A stretch of DNA of 64,000 bases from a virus (IMGVR_UViG_3300008107_000089:1-64000), one strand, 5' to 3'; positions 9,234 to 17,120 are shown, numbered from the stretch's first letter. A program made the numbers and translations. Notes: a model not told the origin generated them from the sequence alone.

Positions 9234-9425
9234 ATGGATCCAAATAGAATGCACGAACGAGTGCTTGAAATACAAAAGAACATAGAAACAGCATCACCAG
9301 AAGAACAAACAAACATGTTATCTGAACTATTAGACATTGCTTCTAGAATAGAGCAATCGCTTGCTGAAATTGGAGATGAAATCAATATTGATGAAGAACA
9401 AATAGAAGAAGAAGATGAAGAGTAA
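9234..9425 (+). CDS. Small acidic protein, 63 aa
   Basis: ATG at 9234 directly follows the DUF5522 stop. It is a predicted helical, strongly acidic peptide ending EEQIEEEDEE. No family recognised. Confidence 0.55.
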   Translation: MDPNRMHERVLEIQKNIETASPEEQTNMLSELLDIASRIEQSLAEIGDEINIDEEQIEEEDEE

Positions 9426-9621
9426 TTTTGAAATGATCGCCCATATTGTTGGGTTACTAATATTAGCAGCAATGCTGTTTGGTATGCCTTTACAATTACT
9501 ATGGAATTGGTTAATGCCACGTTTATTTGATCTCCCATACATTACGTTTTGGGAAGCATGTGGAATAAACTTAATGGCTGGAATATTATTTAGATCAAAT
9601 ATTACAGTAAAAAAGAATTAA
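9415..9621 (+). CDS. Small membrane protein, 68 aa
   Basis: Overlaps the previous gene by 11 bases. Residues 8-32 form a hydrophobic segment (HIVGLLILAAMLFGMPLQLL) and a second weaker one lies near residues 45-58. Probable inner-membrane protein of unknown role. Confidence 0.55.
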   Translation: MKSNFEMIAHIVGLLILAAMLFGMPLQLLWNWLMPRLFDLPYITFWEACGINLMAGILFRSNITVKKN

Positions 9622-9622
9622 T

Positions 9623-10093
9623 ATGTCAAAGTTTCAATCAACAAAGTTGTTTGACGGTTTCAGCACAGTATTCCGTCAGTGGAAAGCAGAAGGAACACAT
9701 TGTCGTTTCCTTCATGGTTATGGAGTAGCATTTAGAGTATGGTTCGAAGGCGAACTAGACGAACGTAATTGGGTTTGGGATTTCGGAGGCATGAAACGTG
9801 CTAAAGGTACCATTGATGGTATGAATCCTAAAGCATGGATGGATCATATGTTTGATCACACTACAGTAGTAGCAGAAGATGATCCAGGATTGAATGGTTT
9901 TAAAACAATGAATGAATTAGGAATTGTACAATTAAGAATACTTCCAGCTGTTGGGGCAGAGCAGTTTGCAAAATATGTTTTTGAGAAATTGAACACATTT
10001 GTTCAAGAAGAAACTAGCGGTAGAGTAAAAGTTGTAAGAGTAGAATTTATGGAAAACAACAAAAACACCGCTATATATGAACAAACGAACTAA
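9623..10093 (+). CDS. queD: QueD/PTPS-like 6-carboxytetrahydropterin synthase, divergent
   Basis: The T-fold core is recognisable: HCRFLHGYG aligns with CxxxHGH, VWDFGGMK with the xVxDFxxLK strand, and MFDHTTVV with the LDH motif. The third zinc His (HGH) is Tyr here, and the first His of the usual AAH motif is also not visible. The active-site Cys is kept. It would convert dihydroneopterin triphosphate to CPH4 in preQ0 synthesis. It sits two genes before DpdA. The family call rests on these motifs and the pathway context; zinc binding is in doubt. Confidence 0.7.
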   Translation: MSKFQSTKLFDGFSTVFRQWKAEGTHCRFLHGYGVAFRVWFEGELDERNWVWDFGGMKRAKGTIDGMNPKAWMDHMFDHTTVVAEDDPGLNGFKTMNELGIVQLRILPAVGAEQFAKYVFEKLNTFVQEETSGRVKVVRVEFMENNKNTAIYEQTN

Positions 10094-10352
10094 AAAAGCT
10101 CAACGCAAACAAATTATTGAACAAAACCCACCATTGTATCTTAGTGAAGGACATTGGGAGGAAGCTATGTTGGAAAACAACAGTTATTATGATATTGATT
10201 TGCTTCACAAACACAACAAACCAATTTATAAAAGAATTGAAAATTGGGAGAAAAAGTATGATGAAGCATCTAGTTGGTTAGGTAAATGGTATTGTCAAAT
10301 TAGAATAGATAAAGAAAGAGCAAAAATAAAACATTATGAAAGTAAGTCATGA
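10077..10352 (+). CDS. Hypothetical protein, 91 aa
   Basis: Overlaps QueD and DpdA at its two ends, so it is translated within the deazaguanine operon. Basic N-terminus (NKRTKKAQRKQ) and Trp/Tyr-rich helical body. No family recognised; a role in the pathway is only suggested by position. Confidence 0.55.
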   Translation: MNKRTKKAQRKQIIEQNPPLYLSEGHWEEAMLENNSYYDIDLLHKHNKPIYKRIENWEKKYDEASSWLGKWYCQIRIDKERAKIKHYESKS

Positions 10353-11124
10353 GTTGCCTCTAGGCCTAATGCATAACGCTTATAAGTGGAATGATTATGA
10401 TTATTGTCTTCCACATTTACTAGATCAGTACGAACAGTACAAATTATTCTTTCAAAAATCTAAAAAAGACAAACGATTCATTATCATGGATAATGGATTA
10501 TTTGAAGGAGTAACCCATACAACAGAAGATTTACTATCTAAAATTGAATGGTTACAACCAAATATATTCATTGTGCCTGACGCTTGGAATGATTCAACTA
10601 TAACATTACGTAATGCTAAAAGTTGGATGATTAATTACAAACAGAGCTTACCTGCAGGCGTTAATTTAATGGCTGTGTGTCAAGGTAAAGATATGGGTGA
10701 ACTAGTATCAACATACCAAATATTAGTTGATTTAGGTTATACCCATATTGCGTTTAATCACTCTAGCATTGCTTATGAAGAAGCATACCCAGGTGAGATG
10801 CCAAAACTGAAAAAACAGATGTATGGTAGAATGGAGTTTATTAGACGATTAGTTGAAAGCGGTTCTATCCGTAAAAGTCATTACCACCATCTATTAGGCT
10901 GTTCATTACCTCAGGAATTTATGGCATATGGAGATTGGCCGTTTATTCGCTCATGTGATACGTCTAATCCAATTTTAGTTGGAGCTGAGGGTGTTCGTTA
11001 TACAGATAGTGGAATCAATTTCAAACCAGAACATAAATTAGAACATTATTTTGAGAAAGATTTGGAAGACAAATTAGAAGATATTATATTTAACGTACAA
11101 AGATTTAAAACATATATAAAATAA
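10336..11124 (+). CDS. dpdA: DpdA-like DNA deazaguanine transglycosylase
   Basis: Short TGT-fold enzyme. FIIMDNGLFEG corresponds to the TGT DSGGFQ general-base region, HHLLGCSLPQEF to the xLMGxGxPEDL strand, and FIRSCDTSNPI supplies the nucleophile Asp. At 262 aa it matches phage-size DpdA rather than tRNA TGTs, and lacks the tRNA TGT C-terminal zinc cysteines. It should exchange guanine in DNA for preQ0 or a derivative. QueD, QueC, QueE and FolE are all nearby, so the phage DNA is probably modified against host restriction. Confidence 0.75.
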   Translation: MKVSHELPLGLMHNAYKWNDYDYCLPHLLDQYEQYKLFFQKSKKDKRFIIMDNGLFEGVTHTTEDLLSKIEWLQPNIFIVPDAWNDSTITLRNAKSWMINYKQSLPAGVNLMAVCQGKDMGELVSTYQILVDLGYTHIAFNHSSIAYEEAYPGEMPKLKKQMYGRMEFIRRLVESGSIRKSHYHHLLGCSLPQEFMAYGDWPFIRSCDTSNPILVGAEGVRYTDSGINFKPEHKLEHYFEKDLEDKLEDIIFNVQRFKTYIK

Positions 11125-11130
11125 ACAGTT

Positions 11131-11316
11131 ATGAATTACGTTTCGCTTTATGATTATTTAGGCCGTGCTGCAGGAAAACAATTAGGTAAAGAGGTAGCAG
11201 CAACAGCAGCATCAATGGGAATCCAAGCTAGAACAAGACAAGTATCTAACCCTGCATATACAGGTTTAGTATGTCTATACCCAGAAACATTCTTATCATT
11301 ATACTTTAAAAAGTAA
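11131..11316 (+). CDS. Hypothetical protein, 61 aa
   Basis: Short Ala/Gly-rich protein (LGRAAGKQLGKEVAATAASM) between DpdA and QueC. Its stop is followed by a hairpin. No family recognised. Confidence 0.5.
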   Translation: MNYVSLYDYLGRAAGKQLGKEVAATAASMGIQARTRQVSNPAYTGLVCLYPETFLSLYFKK

Positions 11317-11342
11317 CGCTTGAACGAGAAGTAAGCGTTTAA
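11315..11342 (+). terminator. Hairpin after the DpdA unit
   Basis: AACGCTT (11315-11321) pairs with AAGCGTT (11333-11339) around a loop of 11 bases. No strong T-run follows, so termination is uncertain. Confidence 0.35.
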
Positions 11343-11375
11343 TAAATAAATACATTCTCAAACAATTTAATTTAA

Positions 11376-12203
11376 ATGAAAAAAGCAGTTTTATCATTAT
11401 CAGGTGGAATGGACAGTAGTTCATTATTAATCCACCTATTAGCCAATGGCTACGAAGTAACAGCATTAGGCTTCGATTATGGTCAGAAACACAAAGTAGA
11501 ATTACAACGTGCAACATCGTTAGTAGAGTATCTACAATCTAAAAATCAACCAGTAACTTATCAAGTTATTAAGTTAGATGGTTTACAACAATTACTAAAC
11601 TCATCTTTAGTAACAGGTGGTGCTGATGTTCCAGAAGGACATTACGAACAAGACAACATGAAAGAAACAGTTGTACCTAATCGTAATAAAATATTCGCAT
11701 CATTAATTCAAGCAGTAGCATTATCAATTGCTACTAAAGGCGAAAAACAATCAGTAGAGATTGCAATGGGTATTCACGCAGGTGATCATGCTATTTATCC
11801 TGATTGTAGACAAGAGTTCCGCGATGTTGATTTTGAAGCATTTAAAATTGGTAATTGGGATTCTGAATTAGTATCAGTTACTACTCCTTATCTTCATACT
11901 GACAAGTATGGTATATTAAAAGATGGATTAGCATCATGTAATGCTCTAGGTTTAGAATTTGATGAGGTATATAAGCGTACAAATACGAGTTATAAACCGA
12001 TTCAGTTAACAGAAACTCTTTGGCTGTCAGATTATAAGTCCGCAGCTTCAGTAGAACGAGTAGAAGCCTTTATTAAATTAGGCCGTCCTGATCCTGTTCA
12101 ATATGGTGAAGTAATATCTGAAGGTATTAGAACCGTTAAATGGGAAGAAGTAAAAGCCGAAGTAGAAAAGGTACTAAACCAACATAAAAAAACAAACATT
12201 TAA
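11376..12203 (+). CDS. queC: QueC-like preQ0 synthase lacking the zinc cysteines
   Basis: N-type PP-loop ATPase: LSLSGGMDSSS at the N-terminus, ALGFDYGQKH, VPNRNKIFASL and YPDCRQEF are all QueC signatures. The usual C-terminal zinc site (TxSCY...CGxCxSCxxR) is replaced by TNTSYKP...LSDYKSAASVERVEAF, with all four cysteines gone. It would convert CDG to preQ0 using ATP and ammonia. The four-Cys loss is unusual and could mean structural replacement of zinc or an altered product. Confidence 0.82.
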   Translation: MKKAVLSLSGGMDSSSLLIHLLANGYEVTALGFDYGQKHKVELQRATSLVEYLQSKNQPVTYQVIKLDGLQQLLNSSLVTGGADVPEGHYEQDNMKETVVPNRNKIFASLIQAVALSIATKGEKQSVEIAMGIHAGDHAIYPDCRQEFRDVDFEAFKIGNWDSELVSVTTPYLHTDKYGILKDGLASCNALGLEFDEVYKRTNTSYKPIQLTETLWLSDYKSAASVERVEAFIKLGRPDPVQYGEVISEGIRTVKWEEVKAEVEKVLNQHKKTNI

Positions 12204-12223
12204 ACAAAAACCCAAGTATAGTT

Positions 12224-12466
12224 ATGAGTTATCAAACTAAGGTTCGTGCGAATTACCTTAACCGCACAGCTAAATTGTCTTTCTTTACACACCGTCAACG
12301 TACGGGAGATGTTGCTCGTCTTGCTGACGAAACAGGTTACTCTGAGCGTATGATTTATTACGTAGTACGTGGTGAGCGTCGTGTAAACAACACAATCGCT
12401 AATGCGATGTACAATTTGACTCGTCGTCGTATGAAGAACGAGGATTACATTGTAGCAACCGCTTAA
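12224..12466 (+). CDS. Small helix-turn-helix DNA-binding protein, 80 aa
   Basis: GDVARLADETGYSERMIYYVVRGERRVNNTIA reads as a Cro/XRE-like helix-turn-helix, with Arg-rich surroundings. It is a likely phage transcription regulator. A strong terminator follows, so it ends the QueC transcript. Confidence 0.65.
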   Translation: MSYQTKVRANYLNRTAKLSFFTHRQRTGDVARLADETGYSERMIYYVVRGERRVNNTIANAMYNLTRRRMKNEDYIVATA

Positions 12467-12475
12467 TTAGCATCC

Positions 12476-12510
12476 AAGGTCCCAATCACTAGATGGTTGG
12501 GACCTTTTTT
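12476..12510 (+). terminator. Rho-independent terminator
   Basis: Ten-base stem AAGGTCCCAA (12476-12485) with TTGGGACCTT (12497-12506), followed by TTTTTT. A strong canonical terminator after the HTH gene. Confidence 0.85.
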
Positions 12511-12523
12511 AAATTTAAACATT

Positions 12524-12781
12524 ATGCCTTATATATTACAATTTATTTTAGTATTCATCGCTATGACAATAGCAGATGTATGTTGGACACTTTACTTTAT
12601 CAGTGTTGATGAACGTAAATCAGTAACAGCAGGAATTTGGGGATCAGCAATTTACTTATGTGGTGCCTTTGGAGTATTATCATACACTGAAGATAAATCA
12701 TTAATTATAGCTGCTGTATTAGGTTCATTTGTAGGTACCTATTTCACAGTCGAGTATAAGAAGAAAAAAGAACAAAAATAA
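12524..12781 (+). CDS. Small multi-pass membrane protein, 85 aa
   Basis: Three hydrophobic stretches (ILQFILVFIAMTIADV, AGIWGSAIYLCGAFGVL, IIAAVLGSFVGTYFTV) and a Lys-rich cytosolic tail. The ATG at 12524 lies just after the terminator. Family unknown. Confidence 0.6.
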   Translation: MPYILQFILVFIAMTIADVCWTLYFISVDERKSVTAGIWGSAIYLCGAFGVLSYTEDKSLIIAAVLGSFVGTYFTVEYKKKKEQK

Positions 12782-12782
12782 T

Positions 12783-13631
12783 ATGAAAATATTGGTTACA
12801 GGAGGAGCAGGTTTTATAGGTACTAATCTTATAAAATTACTAGTTCAAGAAGGCCACGAAGTTGAATCATTAGACAACTATGATAGTGGTACTCAAAATA
12901 ACCATATAGACGGTTGTAATTATCACTTCGGTGATGTTAGAGCAATTGGAGCTGGTATAGATAGAAATTACAAATTAATTTACCATCTAGCTGGACTAAG
13001 CAGAATACAACCATCATTCGTAAACCCACTTGATACGTTTGAAGCAAATACAGTTGGAACTCAAGAAGTATGTGAATTTGCAAGAGAAATAAAAGCAAAA
13101 GTAGTATACTCAGGTTCATCTTCTCGTTGGCATAACCCATACCAATCACCTTATGCTTGCTATAAGCATCTGGGAGAAGAAATATGTAAAATGTATAGAA
13201 CATCATTTGGTGTTGATATTGAAATTGCTAGATTTTACAATGTTTACGGCCCCTATGAAATAGTAGACGGGGATTGGGCGGCAGTTATTGGTATTTGGAG
13301 AAAACAAGTAAGAGATAGCCACCCACTTACTATAGTTGGAGATGGAGAGCAACGTAGAGACTTTACTCATGTTGATGATATAGTAGATGGGCTATATAAA
13401 ATAGGAATGAGTAATGAAAAACATGAAGATGCATGGGAATTGGGAACAGGTAAAAATTATTCTATAAACGAGGTAGCAAATATGTTTGTTGAAAGATTTG
13501 GATGTGAATTGAAGTATATTCCAAACCAAAAAGGAAACTACAGAGAAACACTACGAGAAAACAATGATGCTATGGAGCGTTTAGGATGGAAACCATCAGA
13601 CAAATTAGAACAATATATTAAATCGTTATGA
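12783..13631 (+). CDS. NAD-dependent epimerase/dehydratase (extended SDR)
   Basis: Rossmann motif TGGAGFIG at the N-terminus, DVRAIGAG, YHLAGLSRIQ and the catalytic SSSRW...YACYK pair (YxxxK). FTHVDDIVDGL is the typical nucleotide-sugar epimerase segment. Probably acts on an NDP-sugar such as UDP-glucose. It may feed the glycosyltransferases at 27-33 kb. Substrate not determinable. Confidence 0.85.
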   Translation: MKILVTGGAGFIGTNLIKLLVQEGHEVESLDNYDSGTQNNHIDGCNYHFGDVRAIGAGIDRNYKLIYHLAGLSRIQPSFVNPLDTFEANTVGTQEVCEFAREIKAKVVYSGSSSRWHNPYQSPYACYKHLGEEICKMYRTSFGVDIEIARFYNVYGPYEIVDGDWAAVIGIWRKQVRDSHPLTIVGDGEQRRDFTHVDDIVDGLYKIGMSNEKHEDAWELGTGKNYSINEVANMFVERFGCELKYIPNQKGNYRETLRENNDAMERLGWKPSDKLEQYIKSL

Positions 13632-13632
13632 A

Positions 13633-13755
13633 ATGCATGAAATAGTTCACGTATTAGGTATTTGTGGGGATAAACACCCAAGCATTATACTCATTCTTTC
13701 GGAATGGCATAATTTTAGTCCTATATTTAATTACATAAAAACAATATTGAAATGA
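13633..13755 (+). CDS. Possible small protein, 40 aa
   Basis: ATG two bases after the epimerase stop, ending with TGA that overlaps the QueE start (ATGA). The middle is hydrophobic (PSIILILSEW). A TATATTTA box at 13722 lies within it, so the stretch may instead be a leader and promoter for queE. Coding status uncertain. Confidence 0.35.
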   Translation: MHEIVHVLGICGDKHPSIILILSEWHNFSPIFNYIKTILK

Positions 13756-14597
13756 GTAAAATAGATCCACACAAACTACTTATCAGTAGTGATTTCTACA
13801 GTGTACAGGGTGAAGGAATATCATCAGGTGTACCATCATATTTCGTGCGTTTAGGTATTTGTAACCTAACTTGCGGTATGAGTAGAGCATTCGCTAATAA
13901 ATTAGCCAAAGAACAAACATTAGAAGATGGTGAAATATTTGTAGGTGATCTTCATGCTGAAGGTAAAGCAACATGGACTTGTGACTCTACAAGCCAATGG
14001 TTGTGGAGAGGTGAAGATAAAGAGTTCCAATATCTAATTGATCGTTGGAAAGAACAAGGTATCTACGAAGATATTTTAAACGGTAATATTCATATTATCT
14101 GGACTGGTGGTGAACCTACAATTAAAGGACACCAAGAAGCAATCCTTAATTTTATTTCATATTGGACAGAACAAGAGGGTGGATATGGTAATTTACCTCT
14201 TAAATATGTTTATAATGAAATTGAAACAAATGGTACTGTAGTAATTGACAGCCTATTTAACCATATTGATCAAATCAACTGCTCACCTAAGTTAGCAAAC
14301 TCAGGTATGACTGAGAAGCAACGTATTAATCCTGAAGCTATTAAAAGAATAATGCAACATGATAACTACCAATTCAAATTTGTTATTTCGACTGAGGAAG
14401 ATGTACAAGAATTATTCCGTGACTTTGTTGTACCATTTAGCATACCTCTTAAAAATGTAGTGTGTATGCCTGGTTTAGATGATCAAGATGACTTCCATGA
14501 ACGTACTAATTTCGTTTTAGAAATGGCTAAGATCTACAAATTTAGAGGCCTTACTCGTTTACATATCTCAGCTTGGAATAAAACATTAAACGTATAA
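13752..14597 (+). CDS. queE: QueE-like radical SAM 7-carboxy-7-deazaguanine synthase
   Basis: YSVQGEGISSGVPSYFVRL is the QueE N-terminus. The cluster cysteines are CNLTC and, after an insertion of roughly 36 residues, TCDS. IIWTGGEPTIKG is the GGEP SAM-binding motif, and NEIETNGT and INCSPKLANSG are the later conserved strands. It converts CPH4 to CDG, the step before QueC. The large insertion between cluster cysteines is longer than in most QueE proteins. Confidence 0.85.
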   Translation: MSKIDPHKLLISSDFYSVQGEGISSGVPSYFVRLGICNLTCGMSRAFANKLAKEQTLEDGEIFVGDLHAEGKATWTCDSTSQWLWRGEDKEFQYLIDRWKEQGIYEDILNGNIHIIWTGGEPTIKGHQEAILNFISYWTEQEGGYGNLPLKYVYNEIETNGTVVIDSLFNHIDQINCSPKLANSGMTEKQRINPEAIKRIMQHDNYQFKFVISTEEDVQELFRDFVVPFSIPLKNVVCMPGLDDQDDFHERTNFVLEMAKIYKFRGLTRLHISAWNKTLNV

Positions 14598-14598
14598 T

Positions 14599-14694
14599 AT
14601 GGGAACAGTTATTTTTATATTAGTAATATTTTTAATTGGTGTTACTATCTACGGTGTTGTAGATGTATTTAAACAAATAAATAAACTAAAATAA
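14599..14694 (+). CDS. Single-pass membrane peptide, 31 aa
   Basis: MGTVIFILVIFLIGVTIYGV followed by a short charged tail. Starts 1 base after QueE's stop and ends 1 base before the next ATG, matching the tight spacing around it. Supported by position and composition only. Confidence 0.5.
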   Translation: MGTVIFILVIFLIGVTIYGVVDVFKQINKLK

Positions 14695-14695
14695 T

Positions 14696-14980
14696 ATGCT
14701 AAAGTATAAAATAATGGGTGAACGTACCCTAGTAGAAGCTTGGAGTTACATCGTTTAAGCAGATGATGTTGATCAAGCAATTGAAATGGTTGAAGAATGT
14801 CCTGATGGATATTGTGAAGGAATTGAACGTTTAGATGATGATCAGTGTTATGAAGATAGTACTGAATTTTCATTCTTAGAGGAAATTGAGGAACCAAAAC
14901 CAAAGAAAAAGGCTAATCCAAAACAGATGAATGGAAAGAAAAGTGACGAGCCATTCAAAAAAACTAGAAAAAAGAAATAA
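14696..14980 (+). pseudogene. Small acidic/basic protein gene interrupted by an in-frame TAA
   Basis: From ATG 14696 the frame reads MLKYKIMGERTLVEAWSYIV, then TAA at 14756-14758, then continues in the same frame as ADDVDQAIEMVEECPDGYCE with a Lys-rich tail to 14980. The join reads naturally if TAA was a Glu codon (GAA). Downstream ATG 14786 could start a 64-aa remnant. Either a recent nonsense mutation, a sequencing error, or read-through. Confidence 0.6.
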
Positions 14981-14981
14981 T

Positions 14982-15107
14982 ATGAAAAACAAATTAACAA
15001 AAATTTTAGAAACTGTGGGATATCTTTTGGCAATTGGGTTTGGATTTACTATCTTGTACTTTGGATTTCAAATGTTAGAAACAGCATTCAAAGCAATTTT
15101 TAAATAA
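14982..15107 (+). CDS. Single-pass membrane peptide, 41 aa
   Basis: Basic start (KNKLTKI), then the hydrophobic GYLLAIGFGFTILYFGFQML. Starts one base after the previous stop. Unknown role. Confidence 0.5.
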   Translation: MKNKLTKILETVGYLLAIGFGFTILYFGFQMLETAFKAIFK

Positions 15108-15112
15108 TATAT

Positions 15113-15346
15113 ATGGCAAAAGATCATTGCATAATGTGTGGTGTAGAAACACCATACGATTTCGAAACCCATATTGATCTGAGAATCGGATACATTGAAG
15201 GTGCAGGTCAATTATGTAGTAAATGTTATAACCAAGGTAGTAATAATCGTCACTTTACTGTACCTGATTGGTTAGTAGAAAATTATCCTAACGACCAAGA
15301 GTTGGGGAGCAAAGTAAGAGAAATATATTGGGAAAGTAAAAACTAA
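15113..15346 (+). CDS. Zinc-ribbon protein, 77 aa
   Basis: CIMCGVET and, about 30 residues later, LCSKCYNQG form a CxxC...CxxC metal site. It lies directly before FolE and may be co-translated. No enzymatic motif. Confidence 0.6.
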   Translation: MAKDHCIMCGVETPYDFETHIDLRIGYIEGAGQLCSKCYNQGSNNRHFTVPDWLVENYPNDQELGSKVREIYWESKN

Positions 15347-15349
15347 AAT

Positions 15350-15982
15350 ATGGAATTATTAAAGAAATCAAATGGTAGTTTAGCTCGTACACCAGAACAA
15401 ATCGAGCAAATGATTGATAAAGCAGCTGAAGCGTATGGTCAATTCCTCAATGCAGTAGGATTCGATTATACAGCTGATAGACAAACAGTAGATACACCAA
15501 GACGTGTTGCTAAAGCATGGCTTAAAGATTTGATCGTAGGTAGTATTACAGACGAACCAAACATTACAGTATTCCCTAATGATGAGGGATATAATGGATT
15601 AGTAATCCAATCAGGTATTCCTATCGTTAGTATGTGTGCTCACCACAATCTAGCATTTACAGGTTATGCTACATTAGCATATGTTCCTGGTGAAAATGTA
15701 ATTGGATTGAGTAAATTAAATCGCATTGTTGAATGGTTCTCACGTAGACCACAAATGCAAGAATCATTAACACAACAAATTCACGATTATCTAGCTACCA
15801 AAATGGATTGTCCATCTGTAGCAGTTAGTATCGCTTGTAAACACACTTGTTGCTCACACAGAGGTATTAAACATCCATCTGTAATGACTACAAATAAATT
15901 TAGTGGTGTGTTTATGGAAAAGGATAATTTAATTCGTGAAGAATTCTTACACGCAATTGAAGTAAATGGAACAAAGTTTTAA
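15350..15982 (+). CDS. folE: GTP cyclohydrolase I
   Basis: VSMCAHHNLAFTG and SIACKHTCCSHRG carry the zinc-binding Cys, His and Cys residues. GLSKLNRIVEWFSRRPQMQE is the conserved tetrahydrobiopterin-family helix, and TPRRVAKAW is the N-terminal signature. Produces dihydroneopterin triphosphate from GTP, the entry reaction of preQ0 synthesis. At 210 aa it is full length. Overlaps the PRTase gene by 17 bases. Confidence 0.93.
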   Translation: MELLKKSNGSLARTPEQIEQMIDKAAEAYGQFLNAVGFDYTADRQTVDTPRRVAKAWLKDLIVGSITDEPNITVFPNDEGYNGLVIQSGIPIVSMCAHHNLAFTGYATLAYVPGENVIGLSKLNRIVEWFSRRPQMQESLTQQIHDYLATKMDCPSVAVSIACKHTCCSHRGIKHPSVMTTNKFSGVFMEKDNLIREEFLHAIEVNGTKF

Positions 15983-16391
15983 TAAACGATTTATTACTTG
16001 GAGAGATATTGATGATGCAGTTGAAAGATTAGCAATCAATATCACAAACAGTAATATTGAAATAGCTGCTGTTGGAGGTCTACCTCGAGGAGGTTTGATC
16101 CCAGCAGTAATGCTATCTCATAAATTAATAATACCCTTCGTATCCCAAGCTAATATAGCTGGAGTAGTAGGTAATATTCTAGTTGTAGATGATATTTGTG
16201 ATTCAGGTAAAACATTAAAACGATTTAAGTTCGAAGATAGTGTTTACACTGCTACATTACATTATAAATCAACATCGGAATATGAACCTAATTTCTGGTG
16301 GAAATTAGCTCCAACAAATGAATGGATAGTTTATCCGTGGGAGAGAGAAGATTCAAATACAATAGCAGACTATGCAGTTAAAGGAAAGTAA
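15966..16391 (+). CDS. Phosphoribosyltransferase-like protein
   Basis: ILVVDDICDSGKTL is the PRPP-binding loop of type I PRTases, and GGLPRGGLIPAVMLSHKL is the preceding loop. At 141 aa it is a minimal PRTase fold. Probable purine/pyrimidine salvage or related base exchange; the position beside FolE suggests nucleotide metabolism. Confidence 0.75.
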   Translation: MEQSFNKRFITWRDIDDAVERLAINITNSNIEIAAVGGLPRGGLIPAVMLSHKLIIPFVSQANIAGVVGNILVVDDICDSGKTLKRFKFEDSVYTATLHYKSTSEYEPNFWWKLAPTNEWIVYPWEREDSNTIADYAVKGK

Positions 16392-16542
16392 AACAAATTG
16401 GCATTTTAGAATCAGTATAGCTAAATCAGTAGTAAGAATATTAGCTGGATTAGCTTTAATGTGTGTTGACGGATGGTATTTTAATGCCGCTGGGGGATTA
16501 TTAGTTGGAGCTGAAGTACTTGGAATATTAGAAGAATTTTAA
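16372..16542 (+). CDS. Small hydrophobic protein, 56 aa
   Basis: ATG 16372 overlaps the PRTase gene by 20 bases. Two moderately hydrophobic segments (VRILAGLALMCVDGWYF, AAGGLLVGAEVLGIL) suggest a membrane hairpin. No family known to me. Confidence 0.5.
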   Translation: MQLKESKTNWHFRISIAKSVVRILAGLALMCVDGWYFNAAGGLLVGAEVLGILEEF

Positions 16543-16554
16543 TACATTTATATT

Positions 16555-17082
16555 ATGTTAAACGCACAACAAATTTTAGACGAAGGACTACTTAAGCTAG
16601 AACATAGCAAAGGTAAAGTAGCACAGGTAGGATATGATCTTACACTTAAAGCAGTAAATAAAGTAGGAAATAAAATAGGAGGTAACGTTTATGCTCCTGG
16701 CCCAATTGGTAAGGTTTTAAAAGATAAAACCCAACTAACTACCTATTCTCCATTGGATACTATTAATTTAGATGGTGTAGAGGGTTGGATGTTACATCCA
16801 CATACGTACGATATTACATTTTGGGAAGGTTGTAAAATACCAGAAAACCGTGTAGCATTTATTAAGCAACGTTCATCACTTTGGAGAAACGGTGCATTAA
16901 TTAATTCACCTGTATTTGATCCTGGATTCGAAACCGAATTTATGGGTACAATTATGATGGTTACTGAACCAATATTCATTGAAAAGGATGCCCGTGTAGC
17001 CCAAATATATTTCCATGAATGCGACCCAGCAGAGAAATATGACGGACAGTGGCAAAACGATAAACAAAGAAATTCATTATAA
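16555..17082 (+). CDS. dcd: dCTP deaminase/dUTPase-family protein
   Basis: QVGYDLTLK, KQRSSLWRNGALIN and FDPGFETEFMG match the trimeric Dcd/dUTPase fold, with the RSS and D-PG-F motifs of the active site. C-terminus DGQWQNDK could cap the site. It would make dUMP precursors for ThyX or detoxify dUTP. Which reaction it performs cannot be settled from motifs. Confidence 0.75.
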   Translation: MLNAQQILDEGLLKLEHSKGKVAQVGYDLTLKAVNKVGNKIGGNVYAPGPIGKVLKDKTQLTTYSPLDTINLDGVEGWMLHPHTYDITFWEGCKIPENRVAFIKQRSSLWRNGALINSPVFDPGFETEFMGTIMMVTEPIFIEKDARVAQIYFHECDPAEKYDGQWQNDKQRNSL

Positions 17083-17086
17083 AAAG

Positions 17087-17109
17087 TGGGAGTCAAAGAC
17101 TCCCATTTT
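17087..17109 (+). terminator. Terminator hairpin overlapping a promoter
   Basis: TGGGAGTC (17087-17094) pairs with GACTCCCA (17098-17105) across a 3-base loop, followed by TTTTA. The promoter box GTCAAA at 17092-17097 lies in the stem and loop. Confidence 0.7.
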
Positions 17110-17116
17110 ACATTTA
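17092..17116 (+). promoter_or_regulatory. Promoter of the DNA polymerase gene
   Basis: GTCAAA (17092-17097) and TACATTTA (17109-17116), 5 bases before the polymerase ATG. The very short distance means a nearly leaderless mRNA. Confidence 0.5.
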
Positions 17117-17120
17117 GGGT

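Noticed and set aside
13632-13752. preQ1 riboswitch before queE
   Set aside because: Neither the short preQ1-I pseudoknot pattern nor a matching stem is visible.
14756-14758. Stop-codon recoding (TAA as sense)
   Set aside because: No tRNA with a TTA anticodon is present among the genes read here, and many other genes end in TAA.
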